The translations under genes and the position numbers were made by a program. Positions 6,123 through 14,143 of a stretch of DNA of 14,979 bases are shown here, in pieces. The notes below the pieces were generated by a model. That model was not told where the DNA came from and ran no database searches. It saw only the letters and a program-made list of their open reading frames with translations. How positions within the stretch are numbered: the first letter of the stretch is position 1; every line of letters begins with the position of its first letter. The stretch spans positions 1 to 14,979 of the forward strand of contig LUJM01000024.1 in the NCBI GenBank assembly GCA_001689415.1. Direction: 5' to 3'. The DNA is from Bacteroidales bacterium M2. GTDB lineage: Bacteria; Bacteroidota; Bacteroidia; Bacteroidales; Muribaculaceae.

Positions 6123-8219
6123 TTATAGAGCGTCAATAAAATTGAATTCAATAGTAATGCGGCGGAATTCGCTGCCTTTGTCCTTGGCAACATCGATATC
6201 GTAGCGATAGTTTGTATTCATATCGTTGAGCGCCTTGATGTTATCGTTGAGATAATTCTTCACGCTGTATGCACGCAGGAAAGCGAGCTGCTCGTTCTCA
6301 GTCACCAGGTCTTTTTCGCGCAGGGTCATAGGCATGATTTTGCCGTTCTGATACACAGGTACTTCTACGATATCTCCGTAAGAACCGTCGTAGGGTATTC
6401 TGCTCACGATAGGAGTAGCATCTGCAGTACCCGAAAGGGTAATATTGAGTTTCTTGCCGGGCGCTACATACTGAGCGAAATCGCCTTCGAGAGCTTCCTT
6501 GACAAGAGATAGCATTGCACTTGCGGCACCTGACTGCTCGGCATGGTATTTACCGGGGGCAAAGTCTTCTACGGCGGTGAAGCCGGGGTCTACCTCATAA
6601 GAGAAATTCACATGGTAGTTGAGAATCTTCTTACCGCTTGCATCATAGTCGGGCTCGATACGAGAATCGACAGTGATATTGGTGTGGTCGGAGATTACAT
6701 TACGTTTCTTTGCTTCCTCTATAACACGCTGGCGCATTTCTTCGAGGCGCTGTTCTTCCATTTGCTGCTGCAGGATGAGCTCGAGCGACACAACGTTGTC
6801 GGAGTCGGCCATGAAATTGAGGGGAGCACGCTCTATGTTGTTGTAGATATAAGTCTTGCCGTTGGTGCTGTTGTATACCTCGGCATAGATAAGTTCGAAA
6901 TTATCATCGGCCATTACACCGTATTTTGGATTGCGGAACTGCAGGTCGCTGTTACCGTTGAAAGCGGCGAGATCAGACTCGGGCACCGGGAGGAAAATCG
7001 AAGGCATGTTCGAGAAGTCCACCTCGAGAACACCGTTTGCGCGGTTATATTTGCCGAGCGACACTTCGCTCATCGAAAGCATGTCGGGAGCAAGGCGAGT
7101 AGAAATCTCGTCCTCGAAAAGGCGGCGCTGACGTTCGCGGCTCTCATCGTTCACACGGGCTTTGTACTCTTCCATTGTTTCACCGGGCATCATCTTGAGC
7201 CATTCGTTGAGTTTCTCGTTGGCTTCATCGCTGATGAGGCGGGCAAAGTAGGGAGTGAGGTGCCCCATTGGCCTTACGTTCACAGCGTTTAGGCTGTTGT
7301 AGACAAGGAGTGTCTTGTCGTTGCTGTCAGGTATAAAACGCAGAGTGCTCATCGAACCGGCGGGAACATCGATTATCTCACGGTCAGAAGTGTTGAGCAG
7401 GTTTATCACTGTGATTTTATTGGGAGCCTCGGCAACAGCGATGTACTTGCCATCGAAATTGTAGCAGCAAGCGAGCACCTCGTCGAGGTCTTCGATAGTC
7501 TTCTTAATCAAGAAGTTTCGTGTATCGAAAATACTCAGCACACCGTCGTTTGTGGCCACGGCGAGTTCGGTGCTGTTGTCGTTGAACGCGATATCATTAA
7601 TCTTAGCCTCGAAATCCCATTCCTTACGCAGGGTTTTCTCTTCGAGATTGTATACCGACAGTTTAGAACCTTCGCCAACAACGAGGTAGTAGCCATTATC
7701 GCTGGGATGTAGGATGTCAATCTTTTTGTAAGGTAATGGCATGCGGTCTACCACTGCACGGTCGGGAGCATTTAGCATAATCAAGCCCGAATCGGTGGCA
7801 AGGAGGATGCGAAGGGCATCCTTGGTATAGGCAGCAGCCCACGGGTTACCGAGTTTTTTATTATTCACCTTGAAGAGTGTGCTTGCAAACTGATTGTTGA
7901 GCACAATCTCGGCCTGGTTTTTCTTACCTTTATTAGAAATAAGGAAGAAGTTTGTTCCATAGGGGTTTGCATCGGCATCGATTAGCTGGTCGCCAAGCTT
8001 GACAAGTTCCACACCTGAAAGCGAACGAAGGGTGTTCAGAGTACGGGTGTAGATACCGGGGCCAGATGAAATCAGGGCCTCGGGAGTGGTCTTGAAATGA
8101 GTAAAGGACTTGGTAAGATCACTGTTTTGAGCAACTTCTTCACCGTTCGAAGGCATAGTGAAGCCTGCGGTGAGTGCTATTACCGCGAAGCCTCGCAGCA
8201 ATGTCGAATTTAGTTTCAT
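6123..8219 (-). CDS. periplasmic WD40-like beta-propeller fused to shared module and OmpA-like domain
   Basis: 698 residues with an N-terminal signal peptide (MKLNSTLLRGFAVIALTAG). Residues about 60-320 carry repeated WD40/propeller blades (for example ILLATDSGLIMLNA, LAVATNDGVLSIFD, IAVAEAPNKITVIN). Residues 346-465 form the module also found in the caspase protein. A charged coiled coil follows (about 476-508, QQQMEEQRLEEMRQRVIEE). Residues about 550-698 resemble a divergent OmpA C-terminal domain: GTADATPI where HTDxxG is usual, LAFLRAYSVKNYL for the RAxxVxxYL helix, and EFRRITIEF for the RRVEI strand. The two residues expected to grip diaminopimelate, Asp and Arg, seem to be kept, so peptidoglycan anchoring is plausible. 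It lies 19 bases before the caspase gene. Possible role: a wall-bound scaffold or sensor for the protease. Confidence 0.88.
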   Translation of the reverse strand: MKLNSTLLRGFAVIALTAGFTMPSNGEEVAQNSDLTKSFTHFKTTPEALISSGPGIYTRTLNTLRSLSGVELVKLGDQLIDADANPYGTNFFLISNKGKKNQAEIVLNNQFASTLFKVNNKKLGNPWAAAYTKDALRILLATDSGLIMLNAPDRAVVDRMPLPYKKIDILHPSDNGYYLVVGEGSKLSVYNLEEKTLRKEWDFEAKINDIAFNDNSTELAVATNDGVLSIFDTRNFLIKKTIEDLDEVLACCYNFDGKYIAVAEAPNKITVINLLNTSDREIIDVPAGSMSTLRFIPDSNDKTLLVYNSLNAVNVRPMGHLTPYFARLISDEANEKLNEWLKMMPGETMEEYKARVNDESRERQRRLFEDEISTRLAPDMLSMSEVSLGKYNRANGVLEVDFSNMPSIFLPVPESDLAAFNGNSDLQFRNPKYGVMADDNFELIYAEVYNSTNGKTYIYNNIERAPLNFMADSDNVVSLELILQQQMEEQRLEEMRQRVIEEAKKRNVISDHTNITVDSRIEPDYDASGKKILNYHVNFSYEVDPGFTAVEDFAPGKYHAEQSGAASAMLSLVKEALEGDFAQYVAPGKKLNITLSGTADATPIVSRIPYDGSYGDIVEVPVYQNGKIMPMTLREKDLVTENEQLAFLRAYSVKNYLNDNIKALNDMNTNYRYDIDVAKDKGSEFRRITIEFNFIDAL

Positions 8220-8274
8220 ATTAATGGTTTAGCTATTATAATTCTTGGTTAATGGGGGAAATTGAAGTAATGGT

Positions 8275-9150
8275 TTAGAGTTTCTGAATATATATGGGCA
8301 GGTTAGCAACAGAAGCGCCCTGTTCGGGCTGCATGGTCAGCATTATACCGAGCTCCTCTATGAGCTCGTCGATTGAGAAGTAATAATGGGTTGCAACAAG
8401 TATGTGGGCTTCGTCTGAATTACCGCCTTTGCACTGACTTCGCATTAGAGACTGGCAGGGCAGAAGCACGTAGCAGCCTATCGGCTGGCCAAGTTCGGAA
8501 ATACGCAGCTGTATTTTATTATCCACTACCCTGATTTTTATCACATTGATATAGAGGGGTTCCGACACATTGTTATCGACCCGGAACATCAGGCCCTCCT
8601 CTGCATTTGCCTTGTGGATAAGAGTTATAGGGAATGTCTGCAGGCTATCGGGCGCACCCGAGCACAGCACATCGGCTATATAGCGGGCCATTACCTTGGC
8701 ATCGATCATAAAGTTCTCACCGGCAGGGTCATACTCCTCGAGTGCAAGTGTGATTTTGCCTTTTTCGACATACATCTTGCCCTCTTCTTCAGACGATTTT
8801 CCGAACGACACTTTACGATGCACAGCGCCGGCATTTGAACCGGCCTCTTTCTTAGCCTCGAAAATCAAAGACAAGACACTTATTTCGCCTTTTTGGTCGC
8901 GTCGGTACAGCTTTGAGTCGCGCTTATCGAGCACTTCGACACTACCGTCCTGGCCCAGGATTATGAGGTCGGCAGAACCGACTTTCATACCCGGCTCAGC
9001 GAGTACCACCTTGCCGCCGTGCTTGACTTCCACCTTGCCGCGAACTGACGACAGGCTATAGTTGGCTTGAACGACAAGACTACAGAGTACGAGCATCAGC
9101 GCCACAGAAAAGTAGCGCATGAAATTGGTTATGGATTCACTTTTTTTCAT
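8275..9150 (-). CDS. exported FecR-like protein
   Basis: 291 residues from the ATG at 9150. That start is chosen because it gives MKKSESITN followed by a hydrophobic segment (FSVALMLVLCSLVVQA) and sits four bases after the CHASE2 stop; an open frame continues upstream to 9243 but runs inside CHASE2. Residues about 30-95 match a FecR-type beta domain: VRGKVEVKHGG, LAEPGMKVGSADLIILGQDG, SVEVLDKRDSKLYR. The rest (about 140-291) is not recognised; it has VSEPLYINVIKI, a Cys-containing GCYVLLPCQSL segment and FSIDELIEEL. No anti-sigma N-terminal helix bundle is present, and there is no sigma factor next door, so this is not a classical FecR iron regulator. FecR-like proteins are often found beside CHASE2 sensors, so a periplasmic partner or ligand for CHASE2 is likely (inference). 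Confidence 0.82.
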   Translation of the reverse strand: MKKSESITNFMRYFSVALMLVLCSLVVQANYSLSSVRGKVEVKHGGKVVLAEPGMKVGSADLIILGQDGSVEVLDKRDSKLYRRDQKGEISVLSLIFEAKKEAGSNAGAVHRKVSFGKSSEEEGKMYVEKGKITLALEEYDPAGENFMIDAKVMARYIADVLCSGAPDSLQTFPITLIHKANAEEGLMFRVDNNVSEPLYINVIKIRVVDNKIQLRISELGQPIGCYVLLPCQSLMRSQCKGGNSDEAHILVATHYYFSIDELIEELGIMLTMQPEQGASVANLPIYIQKL

Positions 9151-9154
9151 ATCA

Positions 9155-10308
9155 TTATTGGTTAGTAGCCTGCTTGTGGCTTTGCAACTTTTTCTTGAAA
9201 AATTTAATAGTACCGTTGACGCCAAACCATATGTCGCAAGCAAACAAAACGAAGGTCATCATCAACAATGTGTAAGAGAAATTTACGATTATACTTCGGT
9301 CGATAAAGAAATAATAACCGATTCGAATTATAAAGTACAGCAAAATAAGCTGTATCAGGCGCAATGCGAGCGATTTAAACTCTGCAGGAAGGCGCAGATG
9401 TATCATAGCCAGTATGAAACAAAGGGCAAATGCAATGGCAAGGTTGCCAAATGTACCGACCGTATCAAGATAATTTCGATTTAGAATCGTACTTAAAGCG
9501 TGAGCATGAATCTCGATGCCCGACATTTGCTTCTGAGTCGGAGTGGCATGCATATCTTCGGGTACACCGACAGCGCCAAGAAGTACTATGTGATTTTGGA
9601 TATCCTCGGCATAAGAAGCAATGTCGTACCAAGGTATGCACTTAAATGTTCTCGAGGGGTAGTTGATATTCTCAAGCCTTAGGCCACGAGCACGCAGCTC
9701 AGCAACAGCAGAGCTGTCAACGGCCTCAGCCAAAGCCACCGGGAATGAACTTACCGCCTTGCCGTCCTTTACAGGAAAATCAACCGAGAACTCACGCACC
9801 ACGCCACCTTCATATTTGGTAGGCAGGTTCGACGCCCCGAATCTGCGTACGCCCAAGCTATCGTGAAAAAAGAAGTCTGAGCCATATGGAATGTCTCGGC
9901 CCCACGCTCCGAATCTCCTTCCACATCGACAATCATCACCATTTCGGGCATATTAGCTACTGCGGAAAGGAGAAGGCTGTCGTTGTCGCGAGGCACATCA
10001 AACATCACATCCAGCCCCACTGCACGCGGCTCTAAAGCAGGCAGGAAGTCGAGCACCACGGCCACATCCTCGCGAGTAGCATCTTTGATATCGACAATCA
10101 CAATGTCGCGGTCGAGAGTGCGGACTGCGCGACCGTCGGCGATGATATTATAAAAGTCGGTAATATTGAAGTCATGACGGTCGTTCGAAGAAATCAAAGT
10201 AGCTATCGACAACGAAAACGGCTGCATGAGCACAAGCGACAGACTGAAAGCAAGGACAGTTATCACTGTCGCTTTCAGGAAATCGTCAGGCTTTATATTA
10301 AGCTTCAT
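9155..10308 (-). CDS. CHASE2 domain membrane sensor, frame interrupted by apparent -1 shift
   Basis: Read as one protein of about 384 residues across a shift at 9865-9871. The start is taken at ATG 10308 (MKLNIKPDD); ATG 10314 and GTG 10356 are in frame and possible. One N-terminal membrane helix (VITVLAFSLSLVLM) is followed by a periplasmic CHASE2 domain: DRDIVIVDIKDA, PRAVGLDVMFD, then after the shift FGASNLPTKYEGGVVREFS, YPSRTF, HIVLLGAVGVPEDMHATP and GIEIHAHALSTIL. Three C-terminal helices complete the usual CHASE2 topology. No cyclase, kinase or phosphatase output domain follows, so the signal must go through partners. In the annotated frame alone it stops at 9769 after about 179 residues, losing half of CHASE2 and all three C-terminal helices. 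First gene of the operon. Confidence 0.8.
9865..9871 (-). other. frameshift site: T6 run forming a -1 slippery heptamer (T TTT TTC)
   Basis: The CHASE2 reading frame breaks exactly here. In the upstream frame the codons are TCT TTT TTC, so the bases form the canonical X XXY YYZ pattern. One step back gives F-F-H-D-S-L-G and restores the family sequence without a gap. One extra T would do the same, so a one-base deletion (real or sequencing error) explains it equally well. A weak hairpin (about 9 pairs with one mismatch) lies 18 bases downstream, farther than the 5-9 usual for programmed frameshifting. Confidence 0.6.
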
Positions 10309-10473
10309 AGCCATACTCGTCAATAAAAGGCAAATCCAATGCCTTAAGGCCGACACGGAGAGCTATAAACCAATTACAGCCTGAAACCATTTCGTGGTTA
10401 CAGACTATTCTTTATTATCAATCCGGGCAACCTGTTTTTTAAACTTATAATGATTGGTATTATGTCAACGCGA

Positions 10474-10505
10474 CAAAGATAATGAATATTTCGCACAATT
10501 ACAAG
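10474..10505 (-). promoter_or_regulatory. predicted promoter of the CHASE2-caspase operon
   Basis: The minus strand has TATCTTTG at 10474-10481, an exact match to the Bacteroidetes -7 consensus TAnnTTTG, and CTTG at 10502-10505, 20 bases upstream, near the -33 consensus TTTG. The start of transcription would be near 10467, giving a 5' leader of about 160 bases before ATG 10308. It lies between the terminator of the folA operon and the CHASE2 gene, the place a promoter is needed. No operator or riboswitch is evident in the leader. Confidence 0.55.
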
Positions 10506-10553
10506 CAGGCGACTTATCCTAAGATAAAAAACGCTTAAAAAACACAATTTAAG

Positions 10554-10612
10554 CCCGAAAAGTACTGATTTCGAGCGCCGGAAGGAGCCGGCTCCGATAA
10601 GTGCTTTTCGGG
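10554..10612 (-). terminator. terminator of the rsmA-folA operon
   Basis: The arms 10554-10566 and 10600-10612 (CCCGAAAAGTACT against its near complement) pair at 12 of 13 positions. They enclose a second GCCGG/CCGGC stem and a GGAGCCGGCTCC palindrome. On the minus strand two U6 runs follow (10537-10542 and 10526-10531). A small AGTGTC-TTC-GACACT hairpin sits closer to the folA stop (10622-10636). Together with the promoter at 10474-10505 this accounts for the gene-free stretch 10309-10655. Confidence 0.65.
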
Positions 10613-10655
10613 GTAATGAGTAGTGTCTTCGACACTGATTATCCGGAGAGGGATG

Positions 10656-11117
10656 TTACCGGCGTTTGAGGGTGACGAAGCTATAATCAGGCATGTCGAT
10701 GCGGTCTACCTCGGTAAATAGCTGTTGGTAAGGAGGGAAATACGTGTCGACCTTTTCGGCAGCTTTGTGTATTAATGTGAGGTCGAGCACATCGGCTATC
10801 GGCAGCGCCTCGGCATATATCTGTCCACCGCCGATAACATAAATATCGTCGTCCCCGGCCATTGCAATAGCATCATCAAGCGACCGGGCACGCTCCGCTC
10901 CGGGCGCAGTCCAATCCGGATTTCTCGTAATCACTATATTTCGGCGACCCGGCAGAGCGCCGTTCGGCAGCGAGTCGAATGTCTTGCGACCCATTATCAG
11001 CGCGTGTCCCATGGTCAATGCCTTGAAGCGGCGCAGGTCCTCACGGATATGGAAAAGCATGTCGCCACCATATCCAATGCCACGGTTTTCGTCGATTGCA
11101 ACTATAACATGTATCAT
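10656..11117 (-). CDS. folA: dihydrofolate reductase
   Basis: 153 residues, normal for chromosomal DHFR. It reduces dihydrofolate, including that made by ThyA, to tetrahydrofolate with NADPH. Visible motifs: VIVAIDENRGIGYGGDM at the start, the active-site acid Asp27 in REDLRRFK, MGRKTFDSLP for the NADPH site (residues 42-51), and YVIGGGQIYAEALP (93-106) with the conserved Gly-Gly pair. The residue at the place of E. coli Trp22 is Phe. Its ATG overlaps the thyA stop (ATGA, 11114-11117). Last gene of the operon, followed by a strong hairpin. Confidence 0.97.
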   Translation of the reverse strand: MIHVIVAIDENRGIGYGGDMLFHIREDLRRFKALTMGHALIMGRKTFDSLPNGALPGRRNIVITRNPDWTAPGAERARSLDDAIAMAGDDDIYVIGGGQIYAEALPIADVLDLTLIHKAAEKVDTYFPPYQQLFTEVDRIDMPDYSFVTLKRR

Positions 11118-11908
11118 ACAGACACTTCGGCTTTTATATGTGGATGCGGGTCGTAACCCTCAAGTTTGAAATCTTCGTATTTGAATCCGAAAAGGTCGTC
11201 AACATCGGGATTTATGACCATTTTCGGCAATTGACGCGTGTCACGTTCGAGCTGCAACTTAGCCTGCTCGATATGGTTTAAGTAGAGGTGGGCATCGCCG
11301 AGCGTATGCACGAAGTCGCCGGGACGAAGCCCTGTAACCTGCGCCATCATCTGCAGCAAAAGTGCATACGAGGCAATATTGAACGGCACCCCGAGGAAGC
11401 AATCGGCACTTCGCTGATACAGCTGAAGGCTCAAACGACCGTCGGCGACATAGAACTGAAACATGGCATGGCACGGTGGCAGCTTCATAGTAGGCAGGTC
11501 GGCTACATTCCACGCACTCACGATGATACGCCGAGAATCAGGATTGTGTTTTATGGTCTCTACGGCTTCCTTTATCTGGTCGATATGGCCGCCGTTATAG
11601 TCGGGCCACGAACGCCACTGATATCCGTATATATGACCGAGCTCGCCATTTTCATCGGCCCATTCATTCCAAATTCTCACACCGTTATCCTGCAGGTATT
11701 TCACATTGGTATCACCGGCGAGAAACCACAGCAATTCGTGAATTATCGACTTGAGGTGCAGCTTCTTGGTCGTAAGCAGAGGAAAGCCCTCGCTGAGGTC
11801 GAACCTCATCTGGTAGCCAAAGGTCGAAATAGTACCTGTACCGGTGCGGTCGTGCTTCACCACGCCATGGTCGAGGATATGTTGCAGCAGGTCAAGATAT
11901 TGTTTCAT
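11114..11908 (-). CDS. thyA: thymidylate synthase
   Basis: 264 residues, the same length as E. coli ThyA. It methylates dUMP to dTMP using methylene-tetrahydrofolate and releases dihydrofolate for FolA. Motifs include DRTGTGT (20-26), the catalytic Cys146 in PPCHAMFQF, the dUMP-binding LYQRSADCFLGVPFNIASY (164-181), and the C-terminal HPHIKAEVSV tail that closes over the active site. Its start overlaps the stop of the polyferredoxin gene (ATGA, 11905-11908) and its stop overlaps folA, so three genes are coupled in a row. Confidence 0.98.
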   Translation of the reverse strand: MKQYLDLLQHILDHGVVKHDRTGTGTISTFGYQMRFDLSEGFPLLTTKKLHLKSIIHELLWFLAGDTNVKYLQDNGVRIWNEWADENGELGHIYGYQWRSWPDYNGGHIDQIKEAVETIKHNPDSRRIIVSAWNVADLPTMKLPPCHAMFQFYVADGRLSLQLYQRSADCFLGVPFNIASYALLLQMMAQVTGLRPGDFVHTLGDAHLYLNHIEQAKLQLERDTRQLPKMVINPDVDDLFGFKYEDFKLEGYDPHPHIKAEVSV

Positions 11909-12735
11909 TCTGATGTAGTAGATTCGGCCGTAGTACCGCTCTGAAGGCTTTCGAGCATAGGCATATCAATGCGGTATCGACCAGATTTATAACTTATAGC
12001 CTGGTTAGGGCATACACTTGTACAATTAAAGCAAACGACGCATCGCGAAGTATCGACAGTCTTTTCAGGCAGTTTTATACATTGCGCCTTGCAAACCCGC
12101 TCACACTCGCCGCAGCCTATGCATCGGTCAGGGTCTATTTCGATATGGAAATAAGACCGACGGCTACCCATTCCGAGAATCGTGCCTACGGGACATACCG
12201 AATTGCAGATGAGTCGTCCCCTCTTCCAGGCAACCGCCACCACGCCCAAAGCCGTGGCGATAGCCACCGACAGCGCCGAAAATGTAAACGCCACCGCGCC
12301 CCATGCCCGCCCGAGAGGCCGGGCCAACAGCTCCTCGACCATATGCGCATATGCGCTGTAGGGGTCAAGCACAGTTGGCAGGAACACCGAACCGCTGACA
12401 AGAGTGATGAGGCATATAAAAACGAAAACGGCCCTTGTGCGCGTCGACGGCACACAGTAGCGATACTGATGCCTGCTGCGTCGCACCGCCCGGCTCGTTG
12501 CCGAAACACAATCCATCAGCGTGCCGAGCGGACATACCGTAGAGCAATATATGCGCCCATAGACAAGCGTCACGACAGCCCAGAACACGAGGCATAGGGC
12601 GACACCTGACATCAAGGCAGTCAGAATCTGCATGCGCACAAACACGCTCTCATAGCCCGCCAGCAATGCCCACGTAGGCACAGCCATAGCGACAAGCGAG
12701 ATAATGATGCGGACTATGCGAATCGACTTGTACAA
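11905..12735 (-). CDS. NapH-like membrane polyferredoxin (4Fe-4S binding protein)
   Basis: 276 residues beginning at a TTG codon (12735). No in-frame ATG occurs until residue 17, which lies inside the first membrane helix, so TTG is the best start. Four membrane helices are visible (about 7-27, 38-58, 103-121, 147-170). Each helix pair carries the NapH/NosR/CcoG-type motif CxxxCP: GRIYCSTVCPLGT (Cys64, Cys68) and GRLICNSVCPVGT (Cys177, Cys181). Two 4Fe-4S clusters of the ferredoxin type follow (Cys205/208/211/215 and Cys232/235/238/242). Family members move electrons between the quinone pool and periplasmic or membrane reductases. No such reductase is in the window, so its partner is unknown. 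It sits 37 bases after mgtE and overlaps thyA. Confidence 0.87.
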   Translation of the reverse strand: MYKSIRIVRIIISLVAMAVPTWALLAGYESVFVRMQILTALMSGVALCLVFWAVVTLVYGRIYCSTVCPLGTLMDCVSATSRAVRRSRHQYRYCVPSTRTRAVFVFICLITLVSGSVFLPTVLDPYSAYAHMVEELLARPLGRAWGAVAFTFSALSVAIATALGVVAVAWKRGRLICNSVCPVGTILGMGSRRSYFHIEIDPDRCIGCGECERVCKAQCIKLPEKTVDTSRCVVCFNCTSVCPNQAISYKSGRYRIDMPMLESLQSGTTAESTTSE

Positions 12736-12772
12736 CTTCGTTTGCGGTAAAGTAATAAGGTAAAATATTGAT

Positions 12773-14143
12773 TTATATAGCGATATCAGTCATGCGCCGC
12801 AGGAAGAACGTGGCCACCTGCACATATATGATGATGCCGAAAAGGTCGTTCATAATCTGTATAAACGGGCCTGTAGCGAGCGCCGGGTTGATATGAATTT
12901 TCTCAAGCGATAGCGGGATTATAGTTCCCAAAATCGACGCAAACATCACCACCACGAAAAGCGACACGGCCACAGAAAGAGTAACGGCCAGTTCGCCGGG
13001 CATGGCTATAAGGTTGTAGACCAGCACCACGGCGGTGATAATCGTGGCATTCAGCAAGCCTATCAGAGTTTCCTTACCCAGCTGCGAGGCGAACTCTTTG
13101 ATTTCGAGAGAGCCGTTGGCAAGACCCTGTACCACGATAGCCGAAGCCTGCACACCAACATTACCACCGGTACCACCGATGATAGGGATAAACAGTGCCA
13201 GCGCCGTAACGGCCTGTAGCTGAGCCTCGAAAGCCCCGAGGATAACCGATGCAAGGATACCCGAGGCAATTCCGACCAAAAGCCATGGAATACGGGCCTT
13301 GGTCTGCGCAATCACAGAGTCGTCGGCATCGACATCGCTCGAAATACCTGATGCCAACTGATAGTCGCGTTCGCTCGATTCGCGCACCTGGTCCATAACG
13401 TCGTCGACAGTGATTCGTCCCAGCAGACGACCAATCGAATCGACTACGGGCATTGCCACAAGGTCGTATTTCTCGAAGTCGAGGGCAAGCTCGTCGATAG
13501 GCATGTCGGCCTTTACGCTCACCGGGTCGGCCTCCATTACATGTTTTATTTTCGACACCGAAGGGTGGGTCAACATCATCTTCAGGGGCAGCGTGCCACG
13601 CAGGCGGTAGTCGTTGTCGACAACATATACGTAGTATATCTCGTCCATATCCTCGGCCTGAAGGCGCATCTGCTTGATGCACTCGGGCATAGACCAGTTT
13701 TCGTTGACAACAATCATCTCGGTGCCCATAAGACCACCGGCTGTGTCTTCGTCGTATTTGAGAAGGTCGATAATATCGCCTGCCTGCTCAACGTCGTCGA
13801 TATGCGAAATAATCTCGTCGCGCTCTTCTTCGTCGAGTTGCTGAATAAGGTCTACAGCATCGTCAGTATCAAGGTGATTGATCTGCTTGGCAATCTCCTC
13901 GGCAGGCATGTCCTCGATGAGTTTCAGTCGCTCGTCCTCGTCGAGTTCCATAAGCACATCGGCGGCTGTATCTTCGTCGAGAAGTTTGAATAGGTATTCG
14001 GATTCCTCTGTATCAAGCTGTTGCAACAGCTCGGCGACATCAGCCGGGTGCAGGTCGGAAAGTTCGGCACGAGCTGCCTCGCTATCGTCGGCCTTGATTA
14101 TACCAACTATGCGGTCTATATCTTCCTGTATAAATTCCTTCAT
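12773..14143 (-). CDS. mgtE: magnesium transporter MgtE
   Basis: 456 residues, typical length. An acidic N domain of MgtE helical repeats (about 1-130, many LDxDDAxDLI units) is followed by two CBS domains (about 140-255, with GTEMIVVNENWSM and YDLVAMPVVDSIGRLLGRITVDDV). Five membrane helices fill 285-456. The pore signature PIIGGTGGNVGVQASAIVVQG lies at 320-340. The segment INPALATGPFIQIMNDLFG (418-436) contains Asp433, equivalent to the pore Asp of Thermus MgtE. The N and CBS domains sense cytoplasmic Mg2+ and close the channel when it is plentiful, so regulation is largely at the protein level. Its ATG overlaps the rsmA stop (ATGA, 14140-14143). No Mg2+ riboswitch is present upstream. Confidence 0.97.
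   Translation of the reverse strand: MKEFIQEDIDRIVGIIKADDSEAARAELSDLHPADVAELLQQLDTEESEYLFKLLDEDTAADVLMELDEDERLKLIEDMPAEEIAKQINHLDTDDAVDLIQQLDEEERDEIISHIDDVEQAGDIIDLLKYDEDTAGGLMGTEMIVVNENWSMPECIKQMRLQAEDMDEIYYVYVVDNDYRLRGTLPLKMMLTHPSVSKIKHVMEADPVSVKADMPIDELALDFEKYDLVAMPVVDSIGRLLGRITVDDVMDQVRESSERDYQLASGISSDVDADDSVIAQTKARIPWLLVGIASGILASVILGAFEAQLQAVTALALFIPIIGGTGGNVGVQASAIVVQGLANGSLEIKEFASQLGKETLIGLLNATIITAVVLVYNLIAMPGELAVTLSVAVSLFVVVMFASILGTIIPLSLEKIHINPALATGPFIQIMNDLFGIIIYVQVATFFLRRMTDIAI

Noticed and set aside
8222..8278. 11-base direct repeat TAATGGTTTAG flanking the gap between the FecR-like and propeller genes
   Set aside because: It is short, AT-rich and includes a stop codon. There is no third copy, and no element lies between the copies.
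8275..9150. FecR-like protein as an iron-uptake anti-sigma regulator
   Set aside because: There is no cytoplasmic anti-sigma helix region, no sigma factor gene and no TonB receptor nearby. The protein has an ordinary signal peptide.
10708..11117. DHFR with Phe instead of Trp at the place of E. coli Trp22, as a sign of a resistance-type enzyme
   Set aside because: The length, operon position and other motifs are those of a chromosomal folA, and I believe related Bacteroidetes enzymes also vary at this position.
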